Positions 47,333 through 61,572 of a stretch of DNA of 64,000 nucleotides are shown in pieces. Each line of letters starts with the position of its first letter. The stretch's first letter is position 1. The DNA comes from Elmis aenea (lineage: Eukaryota > Arthropoda > Insecta > Coleoptera > Elmidae), in the NCBI GenBank assembly GCA_947652605.1, contig CANTFG010000085.1, forward strand, positions 1-64,000, written 5' to 3'. Below the pieces are notes generated by a model. That model searched no databases, had not been told where the DNA came from, and saw only the letters and a list, made by a program, of their open reading frames with translations. The translations under genes were made by a program, and so were the position numbers.

Positions 47333-50300
47333 AGCAAATGGCTTCAAACTTCGTATACACATTAGTTATGAGCGATTTAAGGATTATTAGCCCCTAAATA
47401 CGATTTTTAATTTTTCGTGAAAAATGGGAAAAGTGCAAGGGCTATATAGTCTTTGCACTTTTTTCGACCAAAAAAATCGATTTTCTTAAAACTATAGCAA
47501 ATGGCTTCAAACTTCTTAAACACGTTAGTTACGAGCAAGTTAAGGATTATTAGCCCCTAAATACGATTTTTAATTTTTCGCGAAAAATGGGAAAAGTACA
47601 AAGGCTATATATAGTCTGCACTTTTTTCGACAAAAAAATCGATTTTCTTAAAACTACAGCAAATGGCTTCAAACTTCTTATACACGTTAGTTATGAGCGA
47701 ATTAAGGATTATTAGCCCCTAAATACGATTTTTAATTTTTCGTGAAAAATGGGAAAAGTACAAAGGCTATAGTCTTTGCACTTTTTTCGACAAAAAAATC
47801 GATTTTCTTAAAACTATAGCAAATGGCTTCAAACTTCTTAAACACGTTAGTTACGAGCAAGTTAAGGATTATTAGCCCCTAAATACGATTTTTAATTTTT
47901 CGCGAAAAATGGGAAAAGTACAAAGGCTATATATAGTCTGCACTTTTTTCGACAAAAAAATCGATTTTCTTAAAACTACAGCAAATGGCTTCAAACTTCT
48001 TATACACGTTAGTTATGAGCGAATTAAGGATTATTAGCCCCTAAATACGATTTTTAATTTTTCGTGAAAAATGGGAAAAGTACAAAGGCTATAGTCTTTG
48101 CACTTTTTTCGACAAAAAAATCGATTTTCTTAAAACTACAGCAAATGGCTTCAAACTTCTTATACACGTTAGTTACGAGCAAGTTAAGGATTATTAGCCC
48201 CTAAATACGATTTTTAATTTTTCGTGAAAAATGGGAAAAGTACAAAGGCTATAGTCTTTGCACTTTTTTCGACAAAAAAATCGATTTTCTTAAAACTACA
48301 GCAAATGGCTTCAAACTTCTTATACACGTTAGTTATGAGCGAATTAAGGATTATTAGCCCCTAAATACGATTTTTAATTTTTCGTGAAAAATGGGAAAAG
48401 TACAAAGGCTATAGTCTTTGCACTTTTTTCGACAAAAAAATCGATTTTTTTAAAACTATAGCAAATGGCTTCAAACTTCTTAAACACGTTAGTTACGAGC
48501 AAGTTAAGGATTATTAGCCCCTAAATACGATTTTTAATTTTTCGCGAAAAATGGGAAAAGTACAAAGGCTATAGTCTTTGCACTTTTTTCGACAAAAAAA
48601 TCGATTTTCTTAAAACTACAGCAAATGGCTTCAAACTTCTTATACAAGTTAGTTATGAGCGAATTAAGGATTATTAGCCCCTAAATACGATTTTTAATTT
48701 TTCGCGAAAAATGGGAAAAGTACAAAGGCTATAGTCTTTGCACTTTTTTCGACAAAAAAATCGATTTTCTTAAAACTACAGCAAATGGCTTCAAACTTCT
48801 TATACACGTTAGTTACGAGCAAGTTAAGGATTATTAGCCCCTAAATACGATTTTTAATTTTTCGCGAAAAATGGGAAAAGTACAAAGGCTATAGTCTGCA
48901 CTTTTTTCGACAAAAAAATCGATTTTCTTAAAACTACAGCAAATGGCTTCAAACTTCTTATACACGTTAGTTACGAGCAAGTTAAGGATTATTAGCCCCT
49001 AAATACGATTTTTAATTTTTCGCGAAAAATGGGAAAAGTACAAAGGCTATAGTCTGCACTTTTTTCGACAAAAAAATCGATTTTCTTAAAACTACAGCAA
49101 ATGGCTTCAAACTTCTTATACACGTTAGTTATGAGCGAATTAAGGATTATTAGCCCCTAAATACGATTTTTAATTTTTCGCGAAAAATGGGAAAAGTACA
49201 AAGGCTATAGTCTTTGCACTTTTTTCGACAAAAAAATCGATTTTCTTAAAACTACAGCAAATGGCTTCAAACTTCTTATACAAGTTAGTTATGAGCGAAT
49301 TAAGGATTATTAGCCCCTAAATACGATTTTTAATTTTTCGCGAAAAATGGGAAAAGTACAAAGGCTATAGTCTTTGCACTTTTTTCGACAAAAAAATCGA
49401 TTTTCTTAAAACTACAGCAAATGGCTTCAAACTTCTTATACACGTTAGTTACGAGCAAGTTAAGGATTATTAGCCCCTAAATACGATTTTTAATTTTTCG
49501 CGAAAAATGGGAAAAGTACAAAGGCTATAGTCTGCACTTTTTTCGACAAAAAAATCGATTTTCTTAAAACTACAGCAAATGGCTTCAAACTTCTTATACA
49601 CGTTAGTTATGAGCGAATTAAGGATTATTAGCCCCTAAATACGATTTTTAATTTTTCGTGAAAAATGGGAAAAGTACAAAGGCTATAGTCTGCACTTTTT
49701 TCGACAAAAAAATCGATTTTCTTAAAACTATAGCAAATGGCTTCAAACTTCTTAAACACGTTAGTTACGAGCAAGTTAAGGATTATTAGCCCCTAAATAC
49801 GATTTTTAATTTTTCGCGAAAAATGGGAAAAGTACAAAGGCTTATAGTCTTTGCACTTTTTTCGACAAAAAAATCGATTTTCTTAAAACTACAGCAAATG
49901 GCTTCAAACTTCTTATACACGTTAGTTACGAGCAAGTTAAGGATTATTAGCCCCTAAATACGATTTTTAATTTTTCGCGAAAAATGGGAAAAGTACAAAG
50001 GCTATAGTCTGCACTTTTTTCGACAAAAAAATCGATTTTCTTAAAACTACAGCAAATGGCTTCAAACTTCTTATACAAGTTAGTTATGAGCGAATTAAGG
50101 ATTATTAGCCCCTAAATACGATTTTTAATTTTTCGCGAAAAATGGGAAAAGTACAAAGGCTATAGTCTTTGCACTTTTTTCGACAAAAAAATCGATTTTC
50201 TTAAAACTACAGCAAATGGCTTCAAACTTCTTAAACACGTTAGTTATGAGCAATTTAAGGATTATTAGCCCCTAAATACGATTTTTAATTTTTCGCGAAA

Positions 50301-53300
50301 AATGGGAGAAGTACAAAGGCTATAGTCTTTGCACTTTTTTCGACAAAAAAATCGATTTTCTTAAAACTACAGCAAATGGCTTCAAACTTCTTAAACACGT
50401 TAGTTATGAGCAATTTAAAGATTATTAGCCCCTAAATACGATTTTTAATTTTTCGTGAAAAATGGGAAAAGTACAAAGGCTATAGTCTTTGCACTTTTTT
50501 CGACAAAAAAATCGATTTTCTTAAAACTACAGCAAATGGCTTCAAACTTCTTATACAAGTTAGTTATGAGCGAATTAAGGATTATTAGCCCCTAAATACG
50601 ATTTTTAATTTTTCGCGAAAAATGGGAAAAGTACAAAGGCTATAGTCTTTGCACTTTTTTCGACAAAAAAATCGATTTTCTTAAAACTACAGCAAATGGC
50701 TTCAAACTTCTTATACACGTTAGTTACGAGCAAGTTAAGGATTATTAGCCCCTAAATACGATTTTTAATTTTTCGCGAAAAATGGGAAAAGTACAAAGGC
50801 TATAGTCTGCACTTTTTTCGACAAAAAAATCGATTTTCTTAAAACTACAGCAAATGGCTTCAAACTTCTTATACACGTTAGTTATGAGCGAATTAAGGAT
50901 TATTAGCCCCTAAATACGATTTTTAATTTTTCGTGAAAAATGGGAAAAGTACAAAGGCTATAGTCTGCACTTTTTTCGACAAAAAAATCGATTTTCTTAA
51001 AACTATAGCAAATGGCTTCAAACTTCTTAAACACGTTAGTTACGAGCAAGTTAAGGATTATTAGCCCCTAAATACGATTTTTAATTTTTCGCGAAAAATG
51101 GGAAAAGTACAAAGGCTATAGTCTTTGCACTTTTTTCGACAAAAAAATCGATTTTCTTAAAACTACAGCAAATGGCTTCAAACTTCTTATACACGTTAGT
51201 TACGAGCAAGTTAAGGATTATTAGCCCCTAAATACGATTTTTAATTTTTCGTGAAAAATGGGAAAAGTACAAAGGCTATAGTCTTTGCACTTTTTTCGAC
51301 AAAAAAATCGATTTTCTTAAAACTACAGCAAATGGCTTCAAACTTCTTAAACACGTTAGTTATGAGCGAATTAAGGATTATTAGCCCCTAAATACGATTT
51401 TTAATTTTTCGTGAAAAATGGGAAAAGTACAAAGGCTAGTCTTTGCACTTTTTTCGACAAAAAAATCGATTTTCTTAAAACTATAGCAAATGGCTTCAAA
51501 CTTCTTAAACACGTTAGTTACGAGCAAGTTAAGGATTATTAGCCCCTAAATACGATTTTTAATTTTTCGCGAAAAATGGGAAAAGTACAAAGGCTATAGT
51601 CTTTGCACTTTTTTCGACAAAAAAATCGATTTTCTTAAAACTACAGCAAATGGCTTCAAACTTCTTATACAAGTTAGTTATGAGCGAATTAAGGATTATT
51701 AGCCCCTAAATACGATTTTTAATTTTTCGCGAAAAATGGGAAAAGTACAAAGGCTATAGTCTTTGCACTTTTTTCGACAAAAAAATCGATTTTCTTAAAA
51801 CTACAGCAAATGGCTTCAAACTTCTTATACACGTTAGTTACGAGCAAGTTAAGGATTATTAGCCCCTAAATACGATTTTTAATTTTTCGCGAAAAATGGG
51901 AAAAGTACAAAGGCTATAGTCTTTGCACTTTTTTCGACAAAAAAATCGATTTTCTTAAAACTACAGCAAATGGCTTCAAACTTCTTATACACGTTAGTTA
52001 TGAGCGAATTAAGGATTATTAGCCCCTAAATACGATTTTTAATTTTTCGTGAAAAATGGGAAAAGTACAAAGGCTATAGTCTTTGCACTTTTTTCGACAA
52101 AAAAATCGATTTTTTTAAAACTATAGCAAATGGCTTCAAACTTCTTAAACACGTTAGTTACGAGCAAGTTAAGGATTATTAGCCCCTAAATACGATTTTT
52201 AATTTTTTGCGAAAAATGGGAAAAGTACAAAGGCTATAGTCTTTGCACTTTTTTCGACAAAAAAATCGATTTTCTTAAAACTACAGCAAATGGCTTCAAA
52301 CTTCTTATACACGTTAGTTATGAGCGAATTAAGGATTATTAGCCCCTAAATACGATTTTTAATTTTTCGTGAAAAATGGGAAAAGTACAAAGGCTATAGT
52401 CTGCACTTTTTTCGACAAAAAAATCGATTTTCTTAAAACTACAGCAAATGGCTTCAAACTTCTTATACACGTTAGTTACGAGCAAGTTAAGGATTATTAG
52501 CCCCTAAATACGATTTTTAATTTTTCGTGAAAAATGGGAAAAGTACAAAGGCTATAAGTCTTTGCACTTTTTTCGACAAAAAAATCGATTTTCTTAAAAC
52601 TACAGCAAATGGCTTCAAACTTCTTATACACGTTAGTTATGAGCGAATTAAGGATTATTAGCCCCTAAATACGATTTTTAATTTTTCGTGAAAAATGGGA
52701 AAAGTACAAAGGCTAGTCTTTGCACTTTTTTCGACAAAAAAATCGATTTTCTTAAAACTATAGCAAATGGCTTCAAACTTCTTAAACACGTTAGTTACGA
52801 GCAAGTTAAGGATTATTAGCCCCTAAATACGATTTTTAATTTTTCGCGAAAAATGGGAAAAGTACAAAGGCTATAGTCTTTGCACTTTTTTCGACAAAAA
52901 AATCGATTTTCTTAAAACTACAGCAAATGGCTTCAAACTTCTTATACAAGTTAGTTATGAGCGAATTAAGGAATATTAGCCCCTAAATACGATTTTTAAT
53001 TTTTCGCGAAAAATGGGAAAAGTACAAAGGCTATAGTCTTTGCACTTTTTTCGACAAAAAAATCGATTTTCTTAAAACTACAGCAAATGGCTTCAAACTT
53101 CTTAAACACGTTAGTTATGAGCAATTTAAAGATTATTAGCCCCTAAATACGATTTTTAGTTTTTCGTGAAAAATGGGAAAAGTACAAAGGCTATAGTCTT
53201 TGCACTTTTTTCGACAAAAAAATCGATTTTCTTAAAACTACAGCAAATGGCTTCAAACTTCTTATACAAGTTAGTTATGAGCGAATTAAGGATTATTAGC

Positions 53301-56300
53301 CCCTAAATACGATTTTTAATTTTTCGCGAAAAATGGGAAAAGTACAAAGGCTATAGTCTTTGCACTTTTTTCGACAAAAAAATCGATTTTCTTAAAACTA
53401 CAGCAAATGGCTTCAAACTTCTTATACACGTTAGTTACGAGCAAGTTAAGGATTATTAGCCCCTAAATACGATTTTTAATTTTTCGCGAAAAATGGGAAA
53501 AGTACAAAGGCTATAGTCTGCACTTTTTTCGACAAAAAAATCGATTTTCTTAAAACTACAGCAAATGGCTTCAAACTTCTTATACACGTTAGTTATGAGC
53601 GAATTAAGGATTATTAGCCCCTAAATACGATTTTTAATTTTTCGTGAAAAATGGGAAAAGTACAAAGGCTATAGTCTGCACTTTTTTCGACAAAAAAATC
53701 GATTTTCTTAAAACTATAGCAAATGGCTTCAAACTTCTTAAACACGTTAGTTACGAGCAAGTTAAGGATTATTAGCCCCTAAATACGATTTTTAATTTTT
53801 CGCGAAAAATGGGAAAAGTACAAAGGCTATAGTCTTTGCACTTTTTTCGACAAAAAAATCGATTTTCTTAAAACTACAGCAAATGGCTTCAAACTTCTTA
53901 TACACGTTAGTTACGAGCAAGTTAAGGATTATTAGCCCCTAAATACGATTTTTAATTTTTCGCGAAAAATGGGAAAAGTACAAAGGCTATAGTCTTTGCA
54001 CTTTTTTCGACAAAAAAATCGATTTTCTTAAAACTACAGCAAATGGCTTCAAACTTCTTATACACGTTAGTTATGAGCGAATTAAGGATTATTAGCCCCT
54101 AAATACGATTTTTAATTTTTCGTGAAAAATGGGAAAAGTACAAAGGCTAGTCTTTGCACTTTTTTCGACAAAAAAATCGATTTTCTTAAAACTATAGCAA
54201 ATGGCTTCAAACTTCTTAAACACGTTAGTTACGAGCAAGTTAAGGATTATTAGCCCCTAAATACGATTTTTAATTTTTCGCGAAAAATGGGAAAAGTACA
54301 AAGGCTATAGTCTTTGCACTTTTTTCGACAAAAAAATCGATTTTCTTAAAACTACAGCAAATGGCTTCAAACTTCTTATACAAGTTAGTTATGAGCGAAT
54401 TAAGGATTATTAGCCCCTAAATACGATTTTTAATTTTTCGCGAAAAATGGGAAAAGTACAAAGGCTATAGTCTTTGCACTTTTTTCGACAAAAAAATCGA
54501 TTTTCTTAAAACTACAGCAAATGGCTTCAAACTTCTTAAACACGTTAGTTATGAGCAATTTAAAGATTATTAGCCCCTAAATACGATTTTTAGTTTTTCG
54601 TGAAAAATGGGAAAAGTACAAAGGCTATAGTCTTTGCACTTTTTTCGACAAAAAAATCGATTTTCTTAAAACTACAGCAAATGGCTTCAAACTTCTTATA
54701 CAAGTTAGTTATGAGCGAATTAAGGATTATTAGCCCCTAAATACGATTTTTAATTTTTCGCGAAAAATGGGAAAAGTACAAAGGCTATAGTCTTTGCACT
54801 TTTTTCGACAAAAAAATCGATTTTCTTAAAACTACAGCAAATGGCTTCAAACTTCTTATACACGTTAGTTACGAGCAAGTTAAGGATTATTAGCCCCTAA
54901 ATACGATTTTTAATTTTTCGCGAAAAATGGGAAAAGTACAAAGGCTATAGTCTGCACTTTTTTCGACAAAAAAATCGATTTTCTTAAAACTACAGCAAAT
55001 GGCTTCAAACTTCTTATACACGTTAGTTATGAGCGAATTAAGGATTATTAGCCCCTAAATACGATTTTTAATTTTTCGTGAAAAATGGGAAAAGTACAAA
55101 GGCTATAGTCTGCACTTTTTTCGACAAAAAAATCGATTTTCTTAAAACTATAGCAAATGGCTTCAAACTTCTTAAACACGTTAGTTACGAGCAAGTTAAG
55201 GATTATTAGCCCCTAAATACGATTTTTAATTTTTCGCGAAAAATGGGAAAAGTACAAAGGCTATAGTCTTTGCACTTTTTTCGACAAAAAAATCGATTTT
55301 CTTAAAACTACAGCAAATGGCTTCAAACTTCTTATACACGTTAGTTACGAGCAAGTTAAGGATTATTAGCCCCTAAATACGATTTTTAATTTTTCGCGAA
55401 AAATGGGAAAAGTACAAAGGCTATAGTCTGCACTTTTCGACAAAAAAATCGATTTTCTTAAAACTACAGCAAATGGCTTCAAACTTCTTATACACGTTAG
55501 TTATGAGCGAATTAAGGATTATTAGCCCCTAAATACGATTTTTAATTTTTCGTGAAAAATGGGAAAAGTACAAAGGCTATAGTCTTTGCACTTTTTTCGA
55601 CAAAAAAATCGATTTTTTTAAAACTATAGCAAATGGCTTCAAACTTCTTAAACACGTTAGTTACGAGCAAGTTAAGGATTATTAGCCCCTAAATACGATT
55701 TTTAATTTTTTGCGAAAAATGGGAAAAGTACAAAGGCTATAGTCTTTGCACTTTTTTCGACAAAAAAATCGATTTTCTTAAAACTACAGCAAATGGCTTC
55801 AAACTTCTTATACACGTTAGTTATGAGCGAATTAAGGATTATTAGCCCCTAAATACGATTTTTAATTTTTCGTGAAAAATGGGAAAAGTACAAAGGCTAT
55901 AGTCTGCACTTTTTTCGACAAAAAAATCGATTTTCTTAAAACTACAGCAAATGGCTTCAAACTTCTTATACACGTTAGTTACGAGCAAGTTAAGGATTAT
56001 TAGCCCCTAAATACGATTTTTAATTTTTCGTGAAAAATGGGAAAAGTACAAAGGCTATAAGTCTTTGCACTTTTTTCGACAAAAAAATCGATTTTCTTAA
56101 AACTACAGCAAATGGCTTCAAACTTCTTATACACGTTAGTTATGAGCGAATTAAGGATTATTAGCCCCTAAATACGATTTTTAATTTTTCGTGAAAAATG
56201 GGAAAAGTACAAAGGCTAGTCTTTGCACTTTTTTCGACAAAAAAATCGATTTTCTTAAAACTATAGCAAATGGCTTCAAACTTCTTAAACACGTTAGTTA

Positions 56301-59300
56301 CGAGCAAGTTAAGGATTATTAGCCCCTAAATACGATTTTTAATTTTTCGCGAAAAATGGGAAAAGTACAAAGGCTATAGTCTTTGCACTTTTTTCGACAA
56401 AAAAATCGATTTTCTTAAAACTACAGCAAATGGCTTCAAACTTCTTATACAAGTTAGTTATGAGCGAATTAAGGATTATTAGCCCCTAAATACGATTTTT
56501 AATTTTTCGCGAAAAATGGGAAAAGTACAAAGGCTATAGTCTTTGCACTTTTTTCGACAAAAAAATCGATTTTCTTAAAACTACAGCAAATGGCTTCAAA
56601 CTTCTTAAACACGTTAGTTATGAGCAATTTAAAGATTATTAGCCCCTAAATACGATTTTTAGTTTTTCGTGAAAAATGGGAAAAGTACAAAGGCTATAGT
56701 CTGCACTTTTTTCGACAAAAAAATCGATTTTCTTAAAACTACAGCAAATGGCTTCAAACTTCTTATACAAGTTAGTTATGAGCGAATTAAGGATTATTAG
56801 CCCCTAAATACGATTTTTAATTTTTCGCGAAAAATGGGAAAAGTACAAAGGCTATAGTCTTTGCACTTTTTTCGACAAAAAAATCGATTTTCTTAAAACT
56901 ACAGCAAATGGCTTCAAACTTCTTAAACACGTTAGTTATGAGCAATTTAAAGATTATTAGCCCCTAAATACGATTTTTAGTTTTTCGTGAAAAATGGGAA
57001 AAGTACAAAGGCTATAGTCTTTGCACTTTTTTCGACAAAAAAATCGATTTTCTTAAAACTACAGCAAATGGCTTCAAACTTCTTATACACGTTAGTTACG
57101 AGCAAGTTAAGGATTATTAGCCCCTAAATACGATTTTTAATTTTTCGCGAAAAATGGGAAAAGTACAAAGGCTATAGTCTGCACTTTTTTCGACAAAAAA
57201 ATCGATTTTCTTAAAACTACAGCAAATGGCTTCAAACTTCTTATAAACGTTAGTTATGAGCGAATTAAGGATTATTAGCCCCTAAATACGATTTTTAATT
57301 TTTCGTGAAAAATGGGAAAAGTACAAAGGCTATAGTCTGCACTTTTTTCGACAAAAAAATCGATTTTCTTAAAACTATAGCAAATGGCTTCAAACTTCTT
57401 AAACACGTTAGTTACGAGCAAGTTAAGGATTATTAGCCCCTAAATACGATTTTTAATTTTTCGCGAAAAATGGGAAAAGTACAAAGGCTATAGTCTTTGC
57501 ACTTTTTTCGACAAAAAAATCGATTTTCTTAAAACTACAGCAAATGGCTTCAAACTTCTTATACACGTTAGTTACGAGCAAGTTAAGGATTATTAGCCCC
57601 TAAATACGATTTTTAATTTTTCGCGAAAAATGGGAAAAGTACAAAGGCTATAGTCTGCACTTTTTTCGACAAAAAAATCGATTTTCTTAAAACTACAGCA
57701 AATGGCTTCAAACTTCTTATACACGTTAGTTATGAGCGAATTAAGGATTATTAGCCCCTAAATACGATTTTTAATTTTTCGTGAAAAATGGGAAAAGTAC
57801 AAAGGCTATATATAGTCTTTGCACTTTTTTCGACAAAAAAATCGATTTTCTTAAAACTACAGCAAATGGCTTCAAACTTCTTATACACGTTAGTTATGAG
57901 CGAATTAAGGATTATTAGCCCCTAAATACGATTTTTAATTTTTCGTGAAAAATGGGAAAAGTACAAAGGCTATAGTCTGCACTTTTTTCGACAAAAAAAT
58001 CGATTTTCTTAAAACTATAGCAAATGGCTTCAAACTTCTTAAACACGTTAGTTACGAGCAAGTTAAGGATTATTAGCCCCTAAATACGATTTTTAATTTT
58101 TCGCGAAAAATGGGAAAAGTACAAAGGCTATAGTCTTTGCACTTTTTTCGACAAAAAAATCGATTTTCTTAAAACTACAGCAAATGGCTTCAAACTTCTT
58201 ATACACGTTAGTTACGAGCAAGTTAAGGATTATTAGCCCCTAAATACGATTTTTAATTTTTCGTGAAAAATGGGAAAAGTACAAAGGCTATAGTCTTTGC
58301 ACTTTTTTCGACAAAAAAATCGATTTTCTTAAAACTACAGCAAATGGCTTCAAACTTCTTATACACGTTAGTTATGAGCGAATTAAGGATTATTAGCCCC
58401 TAAATACGATTTTTAATTTTTCGTGAAAAATGGGAAAAGTACAAAGGCTAGTCTTTGCACTTTTTTCGACAAAAAAATCGATTTTCTTAAAACTATAGCA
58501 AATGGCTTCAAACTTCTTAAACACGTTAGTTACGAGCAAGTTAAGGATTATTAGCCCCTAAATACGATTTTTAATTTTTCGCGAAAAATGGGAAAAGTAC
58601 AAAGGCTATAGTCTTTGCACTTTTTTCGACAAAAAAATCGATTTTCTTAAAACTACAGCAAATGGCTTCAAACTTCTTATACAAGTTAGTTATGAGCGAA
58701 TTAAGGATTATTAGCCCCTAAATACGATTTTTAATTTTTCGCGAAAAATGGGAAAAGTACAAAGGCTATAGTCTTTGCACTTTTTTCGACAAAAAAATCG
58801 ATTTTCTTAAAACTACAGCAAATGGCTTCAAACTTCTTATACACGTTAGTTACGAGCAAGGTAAGGATTATTAGCCCCTAAATACGATTTTTAATTTTTC
58901 GCGAAAAATGGGAAAAGTACAAAGGCTATAGTCTGCACTTTTTTCGACAAAAAAATCGATTTTCTTAAAACTACAGCAAATGGCTTCAAACTTCTTATAC
59001 ACGTTAGTTATGAGCGAATTAAGGATTATTAGCCCCTAAATACGATTTTTAATTTTTCGTGAAAAATGGGAAAAGTACAAAGGCTATAGTCTGCACTTTT
59101 TTCGACAAAAAAATCGATTTTCTTAAAACTATAGCAAATGGCTTCAAACTTCTTAAACACGTTAGTTACGAGCAAGTTAAGGATTATTAGCCCCTAAATA
59201 CGATTTTTAATTTTTCGCGAAAAATGGGAAAAGTACAAAGGCTATAGTCTTTGCACTTTTTTCGACAAAAAAATCGATTTTCTTAAAACTACAGCAAATG

Positions 59301-59614
59301 GCTTCAAACTTCTTATACACGTTAGTTACGAGCAAGTTAAGGATTATTAGCCCCTAAATACGATTTTTAATTTTTCGTGAAAAATGGGAAAAGTACAAAG
59401 GCTTATAGTCTTTGCACTTTTTTCGACAAAAAAATCGATTTTCTTAAAACTACAGCAAATGGCTTCAAACTTCTTAAACACGTTAGTTATGAGCAATTTA
59501 AGGATTATTAGCCCCTAAATACGATTTTTAATTTTTCGCGAAAAATGGGAAAAGTACAAAGGCTATAGTCTTTGCACTTTTTTCGAAAAAAAAAATCGAT
59601 TTTCTTAAAACTAC
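47333..59614 (+). repeat. 160-bp satellite array 3 (about 77 monomers)
   Basis: 12,282 bp of the same monomers. Most open frames are shorter than those in the minisatellites because each monomer has several stops. Starts at AGCAAATGG and ends in CTAC. Marker variants such as GGCTAGTC (a single TA), GATTTTTAGTTTTTCG and GAGCAATTTAAAG recur in blocks. Confidence 0.97.
51434..58446 (+). repeat. Nested 8- to 14-monomer higher-order repeats in array 3
   Basis: The GGCTAG linker variant is at 51434, 52711, 54145, 56214 and 58446. The GATTTTTAGT variant (TAGT at 53157, 54591, 56660) shares the 1,434-bp and about 2,069-bp steps. This indicates 9-monomer and about 13-monomer segmental duplications. 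Confidence 0.7.
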
Positions 59615-59732
59615 CCTCGGACCCTCTGACCCTCTGACCCTCGGACCCTCGGACCCTCGGACCCCCGGACCCCCGGACTCTCGGACTCTCGGACTCTCGG
59701 ACTCTCGGACTCTCGGACTCTTGGACCCTCGG
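59615..59732. repeat. 8-bp minisatellite (cassette 4)
   Basis: About 15 units, with only two CCTCTGAC and few CCTCGGAC. It begins after a satellite monomer carrying TTTTTCGAAAAAAAAAATCG in place of the usual TCGACAAAAAAATCG. Same edges as the other copies, so the copies differ by unit number. Confidence 0.93.
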
Positions 59733-60633
59733 TACAGGCTCATTCTGCATTTTTAACGTTATTGCAACGGAGATTCTTGTGTCTGCACTCGACCGTCATT
59801 GCAACGGAGAATGTGTTAGTATTTTTGCCCTACCGGCGAATCGTCGTGATCGGCCCGAGGGATACGCGATCGTTGGATCCGACTGCGAACCGCAAAAACA
59901 TTTATTCGGATGATGAAGCCCGAGCGACTTCCGTACTTTTACCGTCATTGCAACAAAGATTCATGTGCTTGCACTCGACCGTCATTGCAACGGAGAATGT
60001 GTCTAATTTTGCCCGTCATAGCAACGGAGAATGTGGCTGTAGATTTGACCGTCAATGCAACGGAGAATGGGCCTGCACGTTTACCGGTATTGCAACGGAG
60101 ATTCTTGTGTCTGCACTCGACCGTCATTGCAACGGAGAATGTGTTAGTATTTTTGCCCTACCGGCGAATCGTCGTGATCGGCCCGAGGGATACGCGATCG
60201 TTGGATCCGACTGCGAACCGCAAAAACATTTATTCGGATGATGAAGCCCGAGCGACTTCCGTACTTTTACCGTCATTGCAACAAAGATTCATGTGCTTGC
60301 ACTCGACCGTCATTGCAACGGAGAATGTGTCTAATTTTGCCCGTCATAGCAACGGAGAATGTGGCTGTAGATTTGACCGTCAATGCAACGGAGAATGGGC
60401 CTGCACGTTTACCGGTATTGCAACGGAGATTCTTGTGTCTGCATTCGACCGCCATAGCAACGGAGAATGTGCCTGTACCTTTGACCGTCATTGCAACGGA
60501 GAATTGGTCTGCATTTTTAACGTTATTGCAACGGAGATTCTTGTGTCTGCACTCGACCGTCATTGCAACGGAGAATGTGTTAGTATTTTTGCCCGTCATT
60601 GCGACCGAGAATGTGCTTGTACCTTTGACCGTC
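59733..60633. repeat. 36-bp hairpin minisatellite (cassette 4)
   Basis: Copy of 23767-24668 with the 328-bp duplication. Confidence 0.85.
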
Positions 60634-61154
60634 CTGTGGTATATGAAAGTAGTGGTTGTCAAGCCCGGAGGCTGAAACTGAAGCCCGAAGGCTGATTAAC
60701 CCTAAGGTTGTTTTTAGAGCAGTGCACAGTGCCTAATACTCAAGACAATAATTTACCCGCAGGTATTATATATTGGCGTCACTAAAGCGACGGAGTGTAT
60801 AGGAGCTGAACTCCTGTGGTATGTAAAGGTATATCAAGCCCGAAGGCTGTTAACCCGGAGGTTACTTAAGGTATCGGGGTCTCGCCTCGCGACAAGACGA
60901 ATCCCCGAGCTAAGGGCTGTATCAACAGATGCAGCGTGGAAACTGCACTACCGAGTTCCACACCCTGCCAGAACGTAAGTCAGTAGTATTGGCGTCACTA
61001 ATTATATGACGAAGCAATTGGCTACCTTATGCTGGAGCAAGCTCCTGTGGTATATGAAAGTAGTGGTTGTCAAGCCCGGAGGCTGAAACTGAAGCCCGAA
61101 GGCTGATTAACCCTAAGGTTGTTTTTAGAGCAACGCACAGTGCCTAATATTCGG
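60634..61154. repeat. Hairpin-chain module, short form (cassette 4)
   Basis: Two anchors about 411 bp apart (60634, 61045). It lacks the 20-bp AAATTTATGCCCGAAGGCTG piece and has CTGTATCAACAG, matching the second unit of cassette 3. Also AGCAGTGCACAG and ACTCAAGACAATAATTTACC variants. Confidence 0.7.
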
Positions 61155-61572
61155 ATGATGTAGCCCGCATTTTGGGGGCCGTCAAGTCGAAACTTGGCGG
61201 ACACCCGCGGGCACGTTGTGGTGTTAACAAAAATTGTCGTATGCTTTCGAAAACGCCAAGGAGAGACTGGACTCCGCCGAACGATCGGGAATTTTCGTCG
61301 CCTCGCAATATGCGAAACACGCACTTATTCCGCTGTGACGCGGGAAAAATCCGTAATCGAAACGGAGACGGTCGCTCCAGGTACCGCGGTACTATAGACA
61401 ACTTTACGGCCTAACATGCGCTCAGTCGTCCGCGGACGACGAACGAATTTTTCGCCGGGTCGCCGCGGTGAGGTGTTCATGTGTCTACATCTACCGCCGA
61501 ACCGTCGTGATCGGCCCGAGGGATACGCGATCGTTGGATCCGACTGCGAACCGCAAAAACATTTATTCGGAT
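61155..61572. repeat. GC-rich palindrome module (cassette 4)
   Basis: Same 9-bp insertion as cassette 3. Carries GCTTTCGAAAACGCC where the others have GCTTTCGGATACGCC. The palindrome is at 61425-61440. Confidence 0.8.

Noticed and set aside
4008..59614. A hidden anti-phage, toxin or other multi-gene system
   Set aside because: No intact protein gene with recognisable domains occurs in the window. The novelty, if any, lies in repeat architecture and possible structured RNA.
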